DNA from: Streptomyces sp. NBC_00490
GTDB taxonomy: Bacteria; Actinomycetota; Actinomycetes; Streptomycetales; Streptomycetaceae
NCBI RefSeq assembly: GCF_036013645.1
Contig: NZ_CP107869.1
Location: 1,860,001-1,924,000 of the forward strand
DNA length: 64,000 nt
Direction: 5' to 3'
The notes beneath the pieces are model-generated. The model searched no databases, was not told the origin of the DNA, and was given only the letters and a program-made list of their open reading frames with translations. Every line of letters begins with the position of its first letter. The first letter of the stretch is position 1. Position numbers and translations under genes: made by a program. This document shows, one piece after another, positions 1-7,203 of this stretch.

Positions 1-342
1 GCCTTCGGGACCCTCCCGCCAGGCGGTCGGCGCGCCGAAGCGGTCGGCGCCGCTGCGGGCGAAGGTGGCGGCCAGCTCCTGCTGGTGCTCGCCGAGTATG
101 TGCACGCCGACATGGTCGGCCTCGGATATCGCCGGCCAGCTGGAGGCGCCGACACCGATCCCGAAGGAGAGCAGCGGGGGCTCGACGGAGACCGAGGTGA
201 GGGAGGTGGCGGTGAAGCCGACCGGGCCTGCCTCACCACCGGCGGTGATCACGGCGACCCCCGCCGCGTGCCGCCGGAAGACGGAGCGCAGGAGGTCGGC
301 GGAGGCGAGCTGAGGGGTACGGAGTTCCGGCGAGGCCGTCAT
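1..342 (-). CDS. Flavin reductase-like FMN-binding protein, 3' part outside the window
   Basis: Only the first 114 codons are present. The reading frame runs off the left edge without a stop. The visible part matches the flavin reductase-like split beta-barrel: GVAVITAG near residue 28, GFTATSLTSVSVEPPLLSFG at about 42-61, and the HVGVHILGEHQQELAATFA stretch that follows. The family reduces FMN or FAD with NAD(P)H, often for a partner monooxygenase. The ATG at 342 is preceded by GAAGGA at 7-nt spacing. A 26-codon leader peptide ending in Cys-Pro-Gly-Cys lies 44 nt upstream, which suggests control by cysteine supply and a job in sulfur acquisition such as sulfonate desulfonation. That role is inferred. 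The family call is firm, but the cut-off end hides any extra domain. Confidence 0.85.
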   Translation of the reverse strand, partial: MTASPELRTPQLASADLLRSVFRRHAAGVAVITAGGEAGPVGFTATSLTSVSVEPPLLSFGIGVGASSWPAISEADHVGVHILGEHQQELAATFARSGADRFGAPTAWREGPEG

Positions 343-349
343 CGAGTGA

Positions 350-400
350 TCCTTCGGCAAGGAGGGGCGAGAGGGTCCGTGGGTGCTCAACAACCCGGAC
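350..400 (-). promoter_or_regulatory. Leader RNA with a stall-site hairpin and a hairpin hiding the ribosome-binding site
   Basis: Two inverted repeats follow each other on the minus strand. The first pairs GTCCG with CGGAC (375-400) and contains the terminal Cys codons of the leader ORF. The second, TCCTT-GCCG-AAGGA (350-363), pairs away the AAGGA ribosome-binding site of the flavin reductase. A ribosome held at the Cys codons would melt the first hairpin and could change the pairing of the second. No U-run follows, so control of translation start is more likely than classical termination. The pairing is seen; the mechanism is inferred. Confidence 0.5.
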
Positions 401-467
401 AGCGCGCGCTCGCCGTGCGGGCGAGGTCGACGTGGACCCGCCCGAAGAGAAGGAGTTCCGAAGGCAT
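387..467 (-). CDS. Cysteine-type regulatory leader peptide upstream of the flavin reductase
   Basis: This is a 26-codon ORF, MPSELLLFGRVHVDLARTAS followed by ARCPGC and TGA. The HVDLxRxxSAxC pattern with cysteines at the very end is the signature of the actinobacterial 'putative leader peptide' family found in front of sulfur-assimilation genes, where scarcity of Cys-tRNA is thought to stall the ribosome. The two TGT codons are the fourth from last and the last sense codon, placed to sense cysteine. There is no convincing ribosome-binding site, so translation may be leaderless. The ORF lies between the thioredoxin-like gene and the flavin reductase on the same strand. The assignment rests on the pattern and the context. 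Confidence 0.72.
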   Translation of the reverse strand: MPSELLLFGRVHVDLARTASARCPGC

Positions 468-550
468 ACGGTCAGGCTGACGATAGGTGGTGCGCACAGT
501 CAAGTACGTCCCGGCATATGGGAGATGCCTCACCGTCCGCGTGAGCCGGG

Positions 551-964
551 TCAAACCGCCTCCCCCAGCGCCGCGATGACGTCCGCCTTGCGCGGCTGCC
601 CGCTGGCCCGCCGCACCACACGGCCGTCGGCGTCCAGCACGAGCACGGTCGGCGTCTTGAGGATGTCGAGTTCGCGTACGAGGTCCAGATGCGCCTCGGC
701 GTCGATCTCGATGTGGGCGACTCCGGGCACCATCTCGACCACCTCGCCCAGGATCCGCTTGGTGGCACGGCAGGGCGCGCAGAAGGCGCTGGAGAACTGC
801 ACGAGCGTGGCGCGCTCCCCCAACTCCCCGCCCAGTTCGGCCGCGCCGAGCCGCTTGCCGTCGTCACGCCCGCGCACGCGTACTCTCCCGCTCCGCCGCT
901 TGTGCAGCACTCCGTAGGCGCTCGCGGCGACGAGCACCATCACACACACCACAACTCCGGCCAT
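551..964 (-). CDS. Membrane-anchored thioredoxin-fold protein
   Basis: The 137-residue product has one N-terminal membrane segment (about residues 2-20, MAGVVVCVMVLVAASAYGV), a basic linker and a thioredoxin fold. The redox motif is FCAPC, so the usual Trp before the first Cys is Phe. The cis-Pro region appears as LKTPTVLVLDADG. It probably acts as a disulfide reductase or oxidase outside the membrane. ATG 964 was chosen because GGAG lies 7 nt upstream; an in-frame ATG at 1024 has no ribosome-binding site. It is divergent from a DUF4395 membrane protein, a family often found beside thioredoxin or rhodanese proteins, and is followed by a cysteine leader and a flavin reductase, which suggests a thiol or sulfur theme. 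Confidence 0.85.
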   Translation of the reverse strand: MAGVVVCVMVLVAASAYGVLHKRRSGRVRVRGRDDGKRLGAAELGGELGERATLVQFSSAFCAPCRATKRILGEVVEMVPGVAHIEIDAEAHLDLVRELDILKTPTVLVLDADGRVVRRASGQPRKADVIAALGEAV

Positions 965-1040
965 CACCCAGCTCCAGCGTTCACGAGACTGCAAAGATTC
1001 CCGGCGCCGCTGACCGTTCCCCATGCGGAATGCTTGATTC

Positions 1041-1454
1041 ATGGACATCGACGTGAGGGGACCGCGCTTCGGGGCGGCCGTGACGACCCTAGTACTGGCG
1101 GTCGTACTGATCACCGGCAACGTGTGGCTCCTGGCCTGGCAGACCCTGGCGTTCGCGCTGGGCGCGGCGGGCGGAGTGGCCCGCTCGCCGTACGGCTGGC
1201 TGTTCCGCAAGGCCGTACGGCCCCGGATCGGCCCGCCGACCGAGTTCGAGGCGCCTCAGCCGCCACGGTTCGCTCAGGCCGTCGGGCTCGCGTTCGCCGT
1301 CGTGGGGCTCGTCGGTTACGCGCTCGGACCGACGTGGCTGGGACTCGCCGCGACCGGTGCGGCGCTCGCGGCCGCGTTTCTCAACTCCGCGTTCGGGTAC
1401 TGCCTCGGCTGCGAGATGTACCTACTCGTACGGCGGGCGACGGTACGCGCATAG
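1041..1454 (+). CDS. DUF4395 family membrane protein
   Basis: The 137-residue protein has two hydrophobic pairs (about residues 12-45 and 76-116) and the family's conserved pieces: MDIDVRGPRF at the start, FRKAVRPRIGPP near residue 55, and the C-terminal NSAFGYCLGCEMYLL with a CxxC. Biochemical function is unknown. The CxxC next to a membrane segment and the divergent thioredoxin-like neighbour suggest redox or sulfur handling at the membrane. The start codon is ATG with only a weak ribosome-binding site. Only 76 nt separate it from the divergent gene, so the two probably share a control region. The family call is good; the role is inferred. Confidence 0.82.
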   Translation: MDIDVRGPRFGAAVTTLVLAVVLITGNVWLLAWQTLAFALGAAGGVARSPYGWLFRKAVRPRIGPPTEFEAPQPPRFAQAVGLAFAVVGLVGYALGPTWLGLAATGAALAAAFLNSAFGYCLGCEMYLLVRRATVRA

Positions 1455-1578
1455 TAAAGGCGGCGTAAAAGCACGAGGTGGATCAAGCAGGCGACGTGAC
1501 AAGGATCTCGCCGTTCACGGGCACGAGGACTGGCCCCCGGTCCGTTCTTGGGGCACGATCTGCGAGATGCCGTAAACC

Positions 1579-1606
1579 TACGGCGCCGTAACTTTCCCGC
1601 CGGGAA
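1579..1606. promoter_or_regulatory. Two adjacent palindromes upstream of the acyltransferase gene
   Basis: TACGGCGCCGTA (1579-1590) is a perfect 12-nt palindrome. TTCCCGCCGGGAA (1594-1606) is a perfect repeat around one central base. Both lie 40-67 nt before the PlsC-family start codon, where a dimeric repressor would be expected to bind. The flanks extend the first site to roughly AACCTACGG/CCGTAACTT. No regulator gene lies beside it, so the binding protein is unknown. Confidence 0.4.
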
Positions 1607-1645
1607 CCGTCTTTCCCAGCAGAGAAGGAAGGGTCCACCCCGTCC

Positions 1646-2374
1646 ATGGCAGAGCTTGTCTATCGACCCGCTATCGGCCTCGCGCGCACGCTGTTCAAGG
1701 CGTGGGACCTCAAGATCGATTGCCAGGGTTCGGAGAACATCCCGCGCACGGGCGGCGCCGTGCTGGTGAGCAACCACATCAGCTACCTGGACTTCATCTT
1801 CGACGGCCTCGCGGCGCTCCCGCAGAAACGACTCGTGCGCTTCATGGCGAAGGAGTCCGTCTTCCGGCACAAGATCTCCGGACCGCTGATGCGCGGGATG
1901 AAGCACATCCCCGTGGACCGCAAGCAGGGTGAGACCGCGTACCAGCACGCGCTGGATTCGCTGCGCTCCGGCGAGATCGTCGGGGTCTTCCCGGAAGCCA
2001 CGATCTCGCCGTCGTTCACCCTGAAGTCCTTCAAGTCCGGTGCCGCGCGCATGGCCCAGGAGGCGGGCGTCCCGCTGATCCCGATGGCGGTGTGGGGCAC
2101 GCAGCGGCTGTGGACCAAGGGCCACCCCAAGAACTTCAAGCGCAGCCACATCCCGATCACGATCCGGGTGGGCGAGGCGATCGAGGCGTCCAAGGACAAG
2201 TACGCGGGCGCGATCACCCGTCAGCTGCGCGAGCGCGTCCAGGAGATGCTGGAGGCAGCGCAGCGCGCCTATCCGGTGCGGCCGAAGGACGCCGACGACA
2301 CCTGGTGGATGCCGGCGCACCTCGGTGGGACCGCGCCGACGCCCGAGGAAGTCAAGGCGGCGGAAGCCCGCTGA
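1646..2374 (+). CDS. 1-acylglycerol-3-phosphate O-acyltransferase family protein (PlsC-like)
   Basis: The 242-residue product carries the acyltransferase signature SNHISYLD (catalytic His44 and Asp49 of HX4D), the GMKHIPVDR block, and FPEATIS at about 115-121, equivalent to the usual FPEGTRS. Enzymes of this type move an acyl group from acyl-ACP or acyl-CoA to lysophosphatidate at the inner membrane face during phospholipid synthesis. Some actinobacterial paralogues act on other acceptors, so the substrate is not certain. GGAAGG lies 13 nt before the ATG. The gene stands alone between a DUF4395 gene and a secreted hypothetical gene, behind two palindromes that suggest regulated expression. 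FPEATIS instead of FPEGTRS may hint at a subfamily. Confidence 0.88.
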   Translation: MAELVYRPAIGLARTLFKAWDLKIDCQGSENIPRTGGAVLVSNHISYLDFIFDGLAALPQKRLVRFMAKESVFRHKISGPLMRGMKHIPVDRKQGETAYQHALDSLRSGEIVGVFPEATISPSFTLKSFKSGAARMAQEAGVPLIPMAVWGTQRLWTKGHPKNFKRSHIPITIRVGEAIEASKDKYAGAITRQLRERVQEMLEAAQRAYPVRPKDADDTWWMPAHLGGTAPTPEEVKAAEAR

Positions 2375-2493
2375 GAGCGCGGCGGAGCCGTGTACCGGCA
2401 CAGCCCCGCGCCTCTTCGGCGCGCGGTAGGGCCCGATAGAGTCCGTGCGGTAACCGGAAGTCGGATGTCCGGGGTTCGCTACGGGGGCTGTGC

Positions 2494-3516
2494 ATGCGGC
2501 GTTGGGTCAAGGTGTCGGTCACGGCTGCGGTCGTTGTGGGGATCGGCGGCTGGGTCGCCACTCCGTATGTCAACGACTGGTGGCTGCTGCGCACGGCCTG
2601 CGACGGGGCGCTGCCCGTGGACGCGGTGCGCGAACTCGGGCGCGACGGCTCACACTTCAAGGACGCGACGAGCGCCTCCCATCCGGAACTCGGCGACTAC
2701 GGTTGCTCCCTCGACTTCGAGGGCGACGAACTGCGCAGCGACCGCCTGCTGAGGATGGAGGCGTACACCCGACGGGACGACGTGGACCGGGAGTTGATGA
2801 CGGTCTTCCCGGAGACGGGGTTCGACACCATGGCGCCGATGCCGGACGGAATGCCGGGCTTCATCGACAAGTTCGGCGACCTCCAGCTCCTGGTGCCCTG
2901 TCCGGCCCTCGAGAAGGACGACGAGGGCCGGCGACCCAGGCTGCTGGTGCGCACCCGGCTGGGCCGGGACACCCTGTGGGGCACGCCCGCCGCCTACGAG
3001 ACGGCCGTGGCCCTCACCAACTCCGCGTCCGAGCGGCTGGGTTGCGGCGCCGAGCCGTTGAAGTCGCCCGGCGGCGACGCCGCGCCGGTGGATCCGGAGA
3101 AGGACCCGCGGACGGTGCCTCTGGACAGGTCCGCGGACACCGCCTGCGGCTGGGCCCTCAAGTCGGGTCTGCTCAAGACGTCCCAGTGGCAGGTCGCGTC
3201 GCTGATGAACGACGCGGGTCCGGTGGGACGCTGCGATCTGTACGCGCGGGACGCCGACTCCGGCGACATGCGGCCCCAGTTGATGTTCGCCGCCTGGTAC
3301 GGCGACTGGAGCGGCCGTCTGGTCGCCGAGGACGGCCGCCTGCCCGCGGCCCTTACGGCGACGGCCCGCTGCGACGGCGAGGCGGCCAACTTCGCCCTCA
3401 GCGCCGCCAAGGACGCTCCCGGGGTCGACGAGGCCGACCAGCGGAAGCTGCTCGCGGCCTTCGCCCGCGAGCAGGTGCGGCAGCGGGGTTGCACCGGTCT
3501 GCGGCTCGGCGGCTGA
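2494..3516 (+). CDS. Membrane-anchored cysteine-rich protein with an internal duplication, unknown function
   Basis: I do not recognise a family. The 340-residue product has one N-terminal membrane segment (about residues 7-23) and a long outside domain with eight cysteines. They fall into two halves with the same order: ACDGAL, YGCSLDF, VPCPAL and LGCGAEP in the first, then ACGWAL, GRCDLYA, ARCDGEA and RGCTGLR in the second. This looks like a duplicated four-cysteine domain, probably disulfide-bonded outside the cell. The start is ATG with a G-rich run upstream. It is convergent with the next gene, with only 6 nt between stops. The coding call is safe from GC3 bias and length; the function is open. 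Confidence 0.8.
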   Translation: MRRWVKVSVTAAVVVGIGGWVATPYVNDWWLLRTACDGALPVDAVRELGRDGSHFKDATSASHPELGDYGCSLDFEGDELRSDRLLRMEAYTRRDDVDRELMTVFPETGFDTMAPMPDGMPGFIDKFGDLQLLVPCPALEKDDEGRRPRLLVRTRLGRDTLWGTPAAYETAVALTNSASERLGCGAEPLKSPGGDAAPVDPEKDPRTVPLDRSADTACGWALKSGLLKTSQWQVASLMNDAGPVGRCDLYARDADSGDMRPQLMFAAWYGDWSGRLVAEDGRLPAALTATARCDGEAANFALSAAKDAPGVDEADQRKLLAAFAREQVRQRGCTGLRLGG

Positions 3517-3522
3517 GTCCGC

Positions 3523-4716
3523 TCAGAACGTCATCCAGAGCGCCCTGACGTACCGGTCGTCGATCAACTGCCGCATGTCCGCCGCGCGTTCCCGCGGCAC
3601 GTTCCGCGCCTTCGTCCAGGCGTCCAGCATGGTGAACATCTGGTGCCGCCCGTCCATCAGGTCCCCTGCGACCGGACCGGAGACGGGCCGCTCGGCGATG
3701 TCCCCCACCGGCGGCCGACTACTCAACTGCCGCGCGGCCGCCCGGTAGGCGCCGCGCGTCTGCTGCCGTACGGCTGTGTCGAAGGCCGCGAGGTCGGGGA
3801 TGGTGCCCTCCCTGGTGTAGCGCGCCCGGAGGTTCATCAGCGTGCCGACGCGGTCGGCGAGGTGTTCCAGGTCGATGTCGACCCAGGTGTCGGCGGACTG
3901 GGGTGTCCCGTCCTTGTCCGGCTCCGGGTGGTAGTCGGGGTCCGTGCCCGCCCGGGTGAGGCGTTCGAGGTAGTACGCGAGGTAGGCGCGCTGGGCGTCG
4001 TAGAGGATCGCGAACGCCTCGGGGTCCTCGGCCAGTTCGGCCATCAGGGCTTCCGGGTCGGCGCGTACGGGGGAATACGGCTGGGCGTGCTCGAAGTCGG
4101 CGTGTGCCTCACCGGGGGCGAGGAAGCGGCCGTACTGCGTCCAGCCGGTGTCGTCCGGGGCGGCCGACGTGGCGTCGGCGGCGGGGGTGTAGGACTCGTC
4201 GTCGGAGCTGAGGTAGCGGTTCGCGTCCACGATGTACTCGGCGAGCAGGCGGGCCAGGCCGGGCGCCATCCCGGCGGGCACCTCCTTGTCGTCGAAGGCG
4301 GCCACGACCGCGTAGGCGGCGCGGGCCTGGGCGAGCGTGTGGGGCTTGCCGCCGGCCGGGGCGCGGGTGGCCGCGTCGACGACCTGGCCGAGCACCTTGG
4401 CGCCGTCCCCGCACGGGTTCTCGTGCACCAGGAGGTCACGCACGGCGCCGAACAGGGTCAGTTCGTCGCCCGGGTCGAGGGCGCGGGTGGCGGCCGCCGG
4501 GTCCTTCGCGAGCGCGCGGGTCGAGGCGGGGATCTCCTGGCACGGGGGCTCGTCACCGGAGTCGGCGAGGACGACCGGCACGGCCGTGGCCGCCGCCAGC
4601 ACGGCCAGCGCCACGGCCGAGGTGAGCAGCCAGTGCCTTCTCAGCCGGGCGAGAGGTCCTGCCGGCTGCTCCGCGTCCACGCTCGTACTGTCGTCCACTG
4701 CTCCCCCATCACGCAT
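3523..4716 (-). CDS. Single-pass membrane protein of unknown function
   Basis: The 397-residue product has a basic cytoplasmic start (LARLRRHW), one membrane segment at about residues 28-51 and a long acidic helical domain outside. That part has only two cysteines (PPCQE and NPCGDG), which may pair. No catalytic motif is recognisable. ATG 4716 is the longest start; an in-frame GTG at 4698 lies very close to a GGGGGAG run, so the start is uncertain by six codons. It is convergent with the cysteine-rich protein gene and 26 nt upstream of the B3/B4-domain gene's stop. Codon use matches its neighbours. Confidence 0.75.
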   Translation of the reverse strand: MRDGGAVDDSTSVDAEQPAGPLARLRRHWLLTSAVALAVLAAATAVPVVLADSGDEPPCQEIPASTRALAKDPAAATRALDPGDELTLFGAVRDLLVHENPCGDGAKVLGQVVDAATRAPAGGKPHTLAQARAAYAVVAAFDDKEVPAGMAPGLARLLAEYIVDANRYLSSDDESYTPAADATSAAPDDTGWTQYGRFLAPGEAHADFEHAQPYSPVRADPEALMAELAEDPEAFAILYDAQRAYLAYYLERLTRAGTDPDYHPEPDKDGTPQSADTWVDIDLEHLADRVGTLMNLRARYTREGTIPDLAAFDTAVRQQTRGAYRAAARQLSSRPPVGDIAERPVSGPVAGDLMDGRHQMFTMLDAWTKARNVPRERAADMRQLIDDRYVRALWMTF

Positions 4717-4742
4717 GCCGGGAGATTAACGACTGCGACGGA

Positions 4743-5447
4743 TCAGCCGCGCACCGGGTCGGCGTCATGCACCTCGATACGCGCCCCGGGGCTGAACTTC
4801 TCCAGCAGCTCGGCGAGTTCGGCGGCCGCCGCCTCCACCTCGGGGACCGGCATCGGGGCGAGGCTCTCGAGCAGGAAGATCCCGGAGACGGTCGCCTCGG
4901 TGAGCCGGGTTCGCGGTCCCTGGCGCCAGTTCCAGCGCCGGCAGGTCACGCCCCGCTCGTCGCGCCAGACCACCTCGCCGGCGTCGGGGTGTTCGACGAC
5001 CTCCTCGCCGCCGGCGACGGTCACGAAGTCCTCGTCGCCGGTCGCCCGCACCAGGCGCATCCCGCCCTCGATGCGGTCGATGTCCTCGCCGCCGACCGGG
5101 ATCAGATGGGCGACGCTGATGGCGTTGTAGAGGTCGACGAGCAGGTTGATCCGGGGCAGCCCGCCGTCCGCCAGAGCCCGCTTGGCCAGCGCCTCCGCCG
5201 AGTTGCGGGTGCGCGACGGCTTCGAGCCGAACGCCGTGTAGGCCTCGCGCCAGGCGGCCATGTGCGGGTCCTCGTGCGGGGGCCGCCCGTCCAGGCGTAC
5301 GGCGAGACGGCGGGCGGCGTCGTCGAGCAGCGCCGAACTCGCTTCGGTGCTCGGTCCGTTGGCGAGGCCGTGCGCCTCGACGGCGACGTGCGTGAAGCCG
5401 GGCGCGAGCGCGCGTACCTCGTCGGACACGGTCAGGGAGAAGGTCAT
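4743..5447 (-). CDS. B3/B4 domain protein (tRNA-synthetase editing-like domain)
   Basis: The 234-residue product matches the free-standing B3/B4 domain also found in the beta subunit of phenylalanyl-tRNA synthetase: WREAYTAFGSKPSRTRNSAE near residue 70, LPRINLLVDLYNAISVAHLIP near 100, then VRATGDEDF and the VVWRDERGVTCRRWNWRQG strand region. Stand-alone versions may edit mischarged tRNA or bind amino acids, but this is not settled. ATG 5447 was chosen because GAGG lies 6 nt upstream and the gene then begins 8 nt after the previous stop, as in an operon. The upstream partner is a transglutaminase-like gene. The family is clear; the role is not. Confidence 0.82.
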   Translation of the reverse strand: MTFSLTVSDEVRALAPGFTHVAVEAHGLANGPSTEASSALLDDAARRLAVRLDGRPPHEDPHMAAWREAYTAFGSKPSRTRNSAEALAKRALADGGLPRINLLVDLYNAISVAHLIPVGGEDIDRIEGGMRLVRATGDEDFVTVAGGEEVVEHPDAGEVVWRDERGVTCRRWNWRQGPRTRLTEATVSGIFLLESLAPMPVPEVEAAAAELAELLEKFSPGARIEVHDADPVRG

Positions 5448-5455
5448 CGGCTGCC

Positions 5456-6049
5456 TCAGAGTGCGGTGGGGAGCGTCTTCCACAGGGAGGGCCGGTCGGG
5501 GGCGGCCCGCAGGACACTCAACACGGTGGGATGCGGTTCAGCGTACAGCACCGGATAGTCCACCTCATTGGACTGTGGGTCCGGAATCCACGCCAGCCGC
5601 TCGCCTTCGAGGGAGAACCGGGCGTCCACCCCCGGTTTGTTGCCGCGGGGGTCCTGCCGGTGCCAGGCCCCGTTGAACCGGAGCGCGACCAGGCCGTGCA
5701 CGACATGTCCGCCCCCGTCGTCGTCCGCCAGCCGCTGATAGCAGAGCGCGGTCGGGATGTCCTCGGCCCGCAGCAGCGCGGTCAGCGCATGAGCCTTGGC
5801 GTAGCAGATGCCGGTGCCCTGTTCGAGCACATCGGAGGCCCGCCAGGTGACGCGCGGGTCGCCGGAATCCTGCGAGTGGGGGATGGCGTCGCGCACGAAC
5901 TCGAAGGCGAGCTGCGCATAGGCATACGAGTCCGCGGCTTCCGCGGCGAGGCGCGCGGCCGTCTCGCGCACCCGTGGATGGTCATGGTCGATGACCTCGT
6001 CGGCAGCCAAATACGCGGACAGGTCAGGGGTGTTCTGGATCAGCTCCAT
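5456..6049 (-). CDS. Transglutaminase-like cysteine protease-fold protein
   Basis: The 197-residue product has the transglutaminase-core triad in order: Cys in GTGICYAKAHALTALLR, His in GGGHVVHGLVALRF and Asp in WHRQDPRGN. Bacterial members are usually peptidases, amidases or cross-linking enzymes acting on proteins or peptides. There is no signal peptide, so it should be cytoplasmic. The start at 6049 (MELIQNTPDLS) fits a leaderless transcript from the promoter just upstream; no ribosome-binding site is visible. It precedes the B3/B4-domain gene with 8 nt between them, so the two form a small operon. The substrate is unknown. Confidence 0.85.
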   Translation of the reverse strand: MELIQNTPDLSAYLAADEVIDHDHPRVRETAARLAAEAADSYAYAQLAFEFVRDAIPHSQDSGDPRVTWRASDVLEQGTGICYAKAHALTALLRAEDIPTALCYQRLADDDGGGHVVHGLVALRFNGAWHRQDPRGNKPGVDARFSLEGERLAWIPDPQSNEVDYPVLYAEPHPTVLSVLRAAPDRPSLWKTLPTAL

Positions 6050-6057
6050 GACCGCAG

Positions 6058-6087
6058 AGCATAGGAATGCGATCACCCGAGAGTCAA
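6058..6087 (-). promoter_or_regulatory. Sigma-70-type promoter, probably leaderless
   Basis: Read on the minus strand, TTGACT (6082-6087), an 18-nt spacer and TATGCT (6058-6063) make a good housekeeping promoter. The -10 ends 8 nt before the ATG of the transglutaminase-like gene, so transcription should begin at or next to the start codon. No ribosome-binding site is present, which agrees with leaderless translation, a common state in Streptomyces. Confidence 0.65.
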
Positions 6088-6132
6088 TGCTTTTTCAGGT
6101 GACCGCATATCTATGCATGACGCGAGAGGCCG

Positions 6133-7203
6133 CTAGTACGCCATCTCCTCCTTCAGGGCCGCGACGAACGCGTCCACGTCCTCCTCGGTCGTGTCGAAGG
6201 CGCACATCCAGCGCACCACGCCCGCCGTCTCGTCCCAGAAGTAGAACCGGAACCGCTTCTGCAGGCGCACGCTCACGTCGTGCGGGAGCTTGGCGAACAC
6301 GCCGTTGGCCTGCACCGGGTAGAGGATCTCCACGCCGTGCACGGCACGGACACCCTCCGCGAGCCGCTGGGCCATCTCGTTGGAGTGGCGGGCGTTGCGC
6401 AGCCACAGGTCCTTGGCGAGCAGCGCCTCCAGCTGGACCGACACGAAGCGCATCTTGGAGGCGAGCTGCATGGACAGCTTGCGCAGATGCTTCATGTGGC
6501 TGACGGCGTCCTGGTTGATGACCACGACGGCCTCGCCGAACAGCGCGCCGTTCTTGGTCCCGCCGAGCGAGAGGATGTCGACGCCGACCGCGTTGGTGAA
6601 CGTCCGCATTGGGACGTCCAGGGAGGCGGCCGCGTTGGCTATGCGGGAGCCGTCCAGGTGCACCTTCATACCGTGCGCGTGGGCGTGGTCGCAGATGGCG
6701 CGGATCTCGTCCGGTGTGTAGAGGGTGCCCAGCTCCGTGCTCTGGGTGATCGAGACGACCTGCGGCATCGCGCGGTGCTCGTCGTCCCAGCCGTACGCCT
6801 GCCGGTCGATCAGCTCGGGCGTGAGCTTGCCGTCCGGCGTGGGCACCGTGAGCAGCTTGAGGCCGCCCATGCGCTCGGGGGCGCCGCCCTCGTCCACGTT
6901 GATGTGCGCGCTCTCCGCACAGATCACCGCGCCCCAGCGGTCGGTGACCGCCTGGAGGGCGACGACGTTGGCGCCGGTGCCGTTGAAGACGGGGAACGCC
7001 TCGGCAGTGGCGCCGAAGTGGCTGCGGACGATCGTCTGGAGGTTCTCGGTGTAGTCGTCCTCGCCGTAGGCGACCTGGTGCCCGCCGTTGGCCAGGGCCA
7101 GGGCGGCGAGCACCTCCGGGTGGGCGCCGGCGTAGTTGTCGCTGGCGAAGCCCCGGCTGTCCGGGTCGTGGTGCCGACGGGCGTCGGTCCTGGGAGGGTT
7201 CAC
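6133..7203 (-). CDS. Low-specificity L-threonine aldolase family enzyme
   Basis: The PLP-dependent fold-type I enzyme has 356 residues. It carries RGFASDNYAGAHPEVL near the start, HLDGSRIANAA with the PLP-ring Asp at about 184, and SLGGTKNG with the Schiff-base Lys at about 217. The family splits beta-hydroxy amino acids such as threonine into glycine and an aldehyde; the real substrate may differ. GTG 7203 was chosen because it overlaps the TGA of the upstream SDR gene as GTGA, typical of coupled translation. Another in-frame GTG at 7221 is possible. It is the third gene of the DUF6421-SDR-aldolase operon, so the SDR may act on the same beta-hydroxy compound or on the aldehyde product. Confidence 0.9.
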   Translation of the reverse strand: MNPPRTDARRHHDPDSRGFASDNYAGAHPEVLAALALANGGHQVAYGEDDYTENLQTIVRSHFGATAEAFPVFNGTGANVVALQAVTDRWGAVICAESAHINVDEGGAPERMGGLKLLTVPTPDGKLTPELIDRQAYGWDDEHRAMPQVVSITQSTELGTLYTPDEIRAICDHAHAHGMKVHLDGSRIANAAASLDVPMRTFTNAVGVDILSLGGTKNGALFGEAVVVINQDAVSHMKHLRKLSMQLASKMRFVSVQLEALLAKDLWLRNARHSNEMAQRLAEGVRAVHGVEILYPVQANGVFAKLPHDVSVRLQKRFRFYFWDETAGVVRWMCAFDTTEEDVDAFVAALKEEMAY

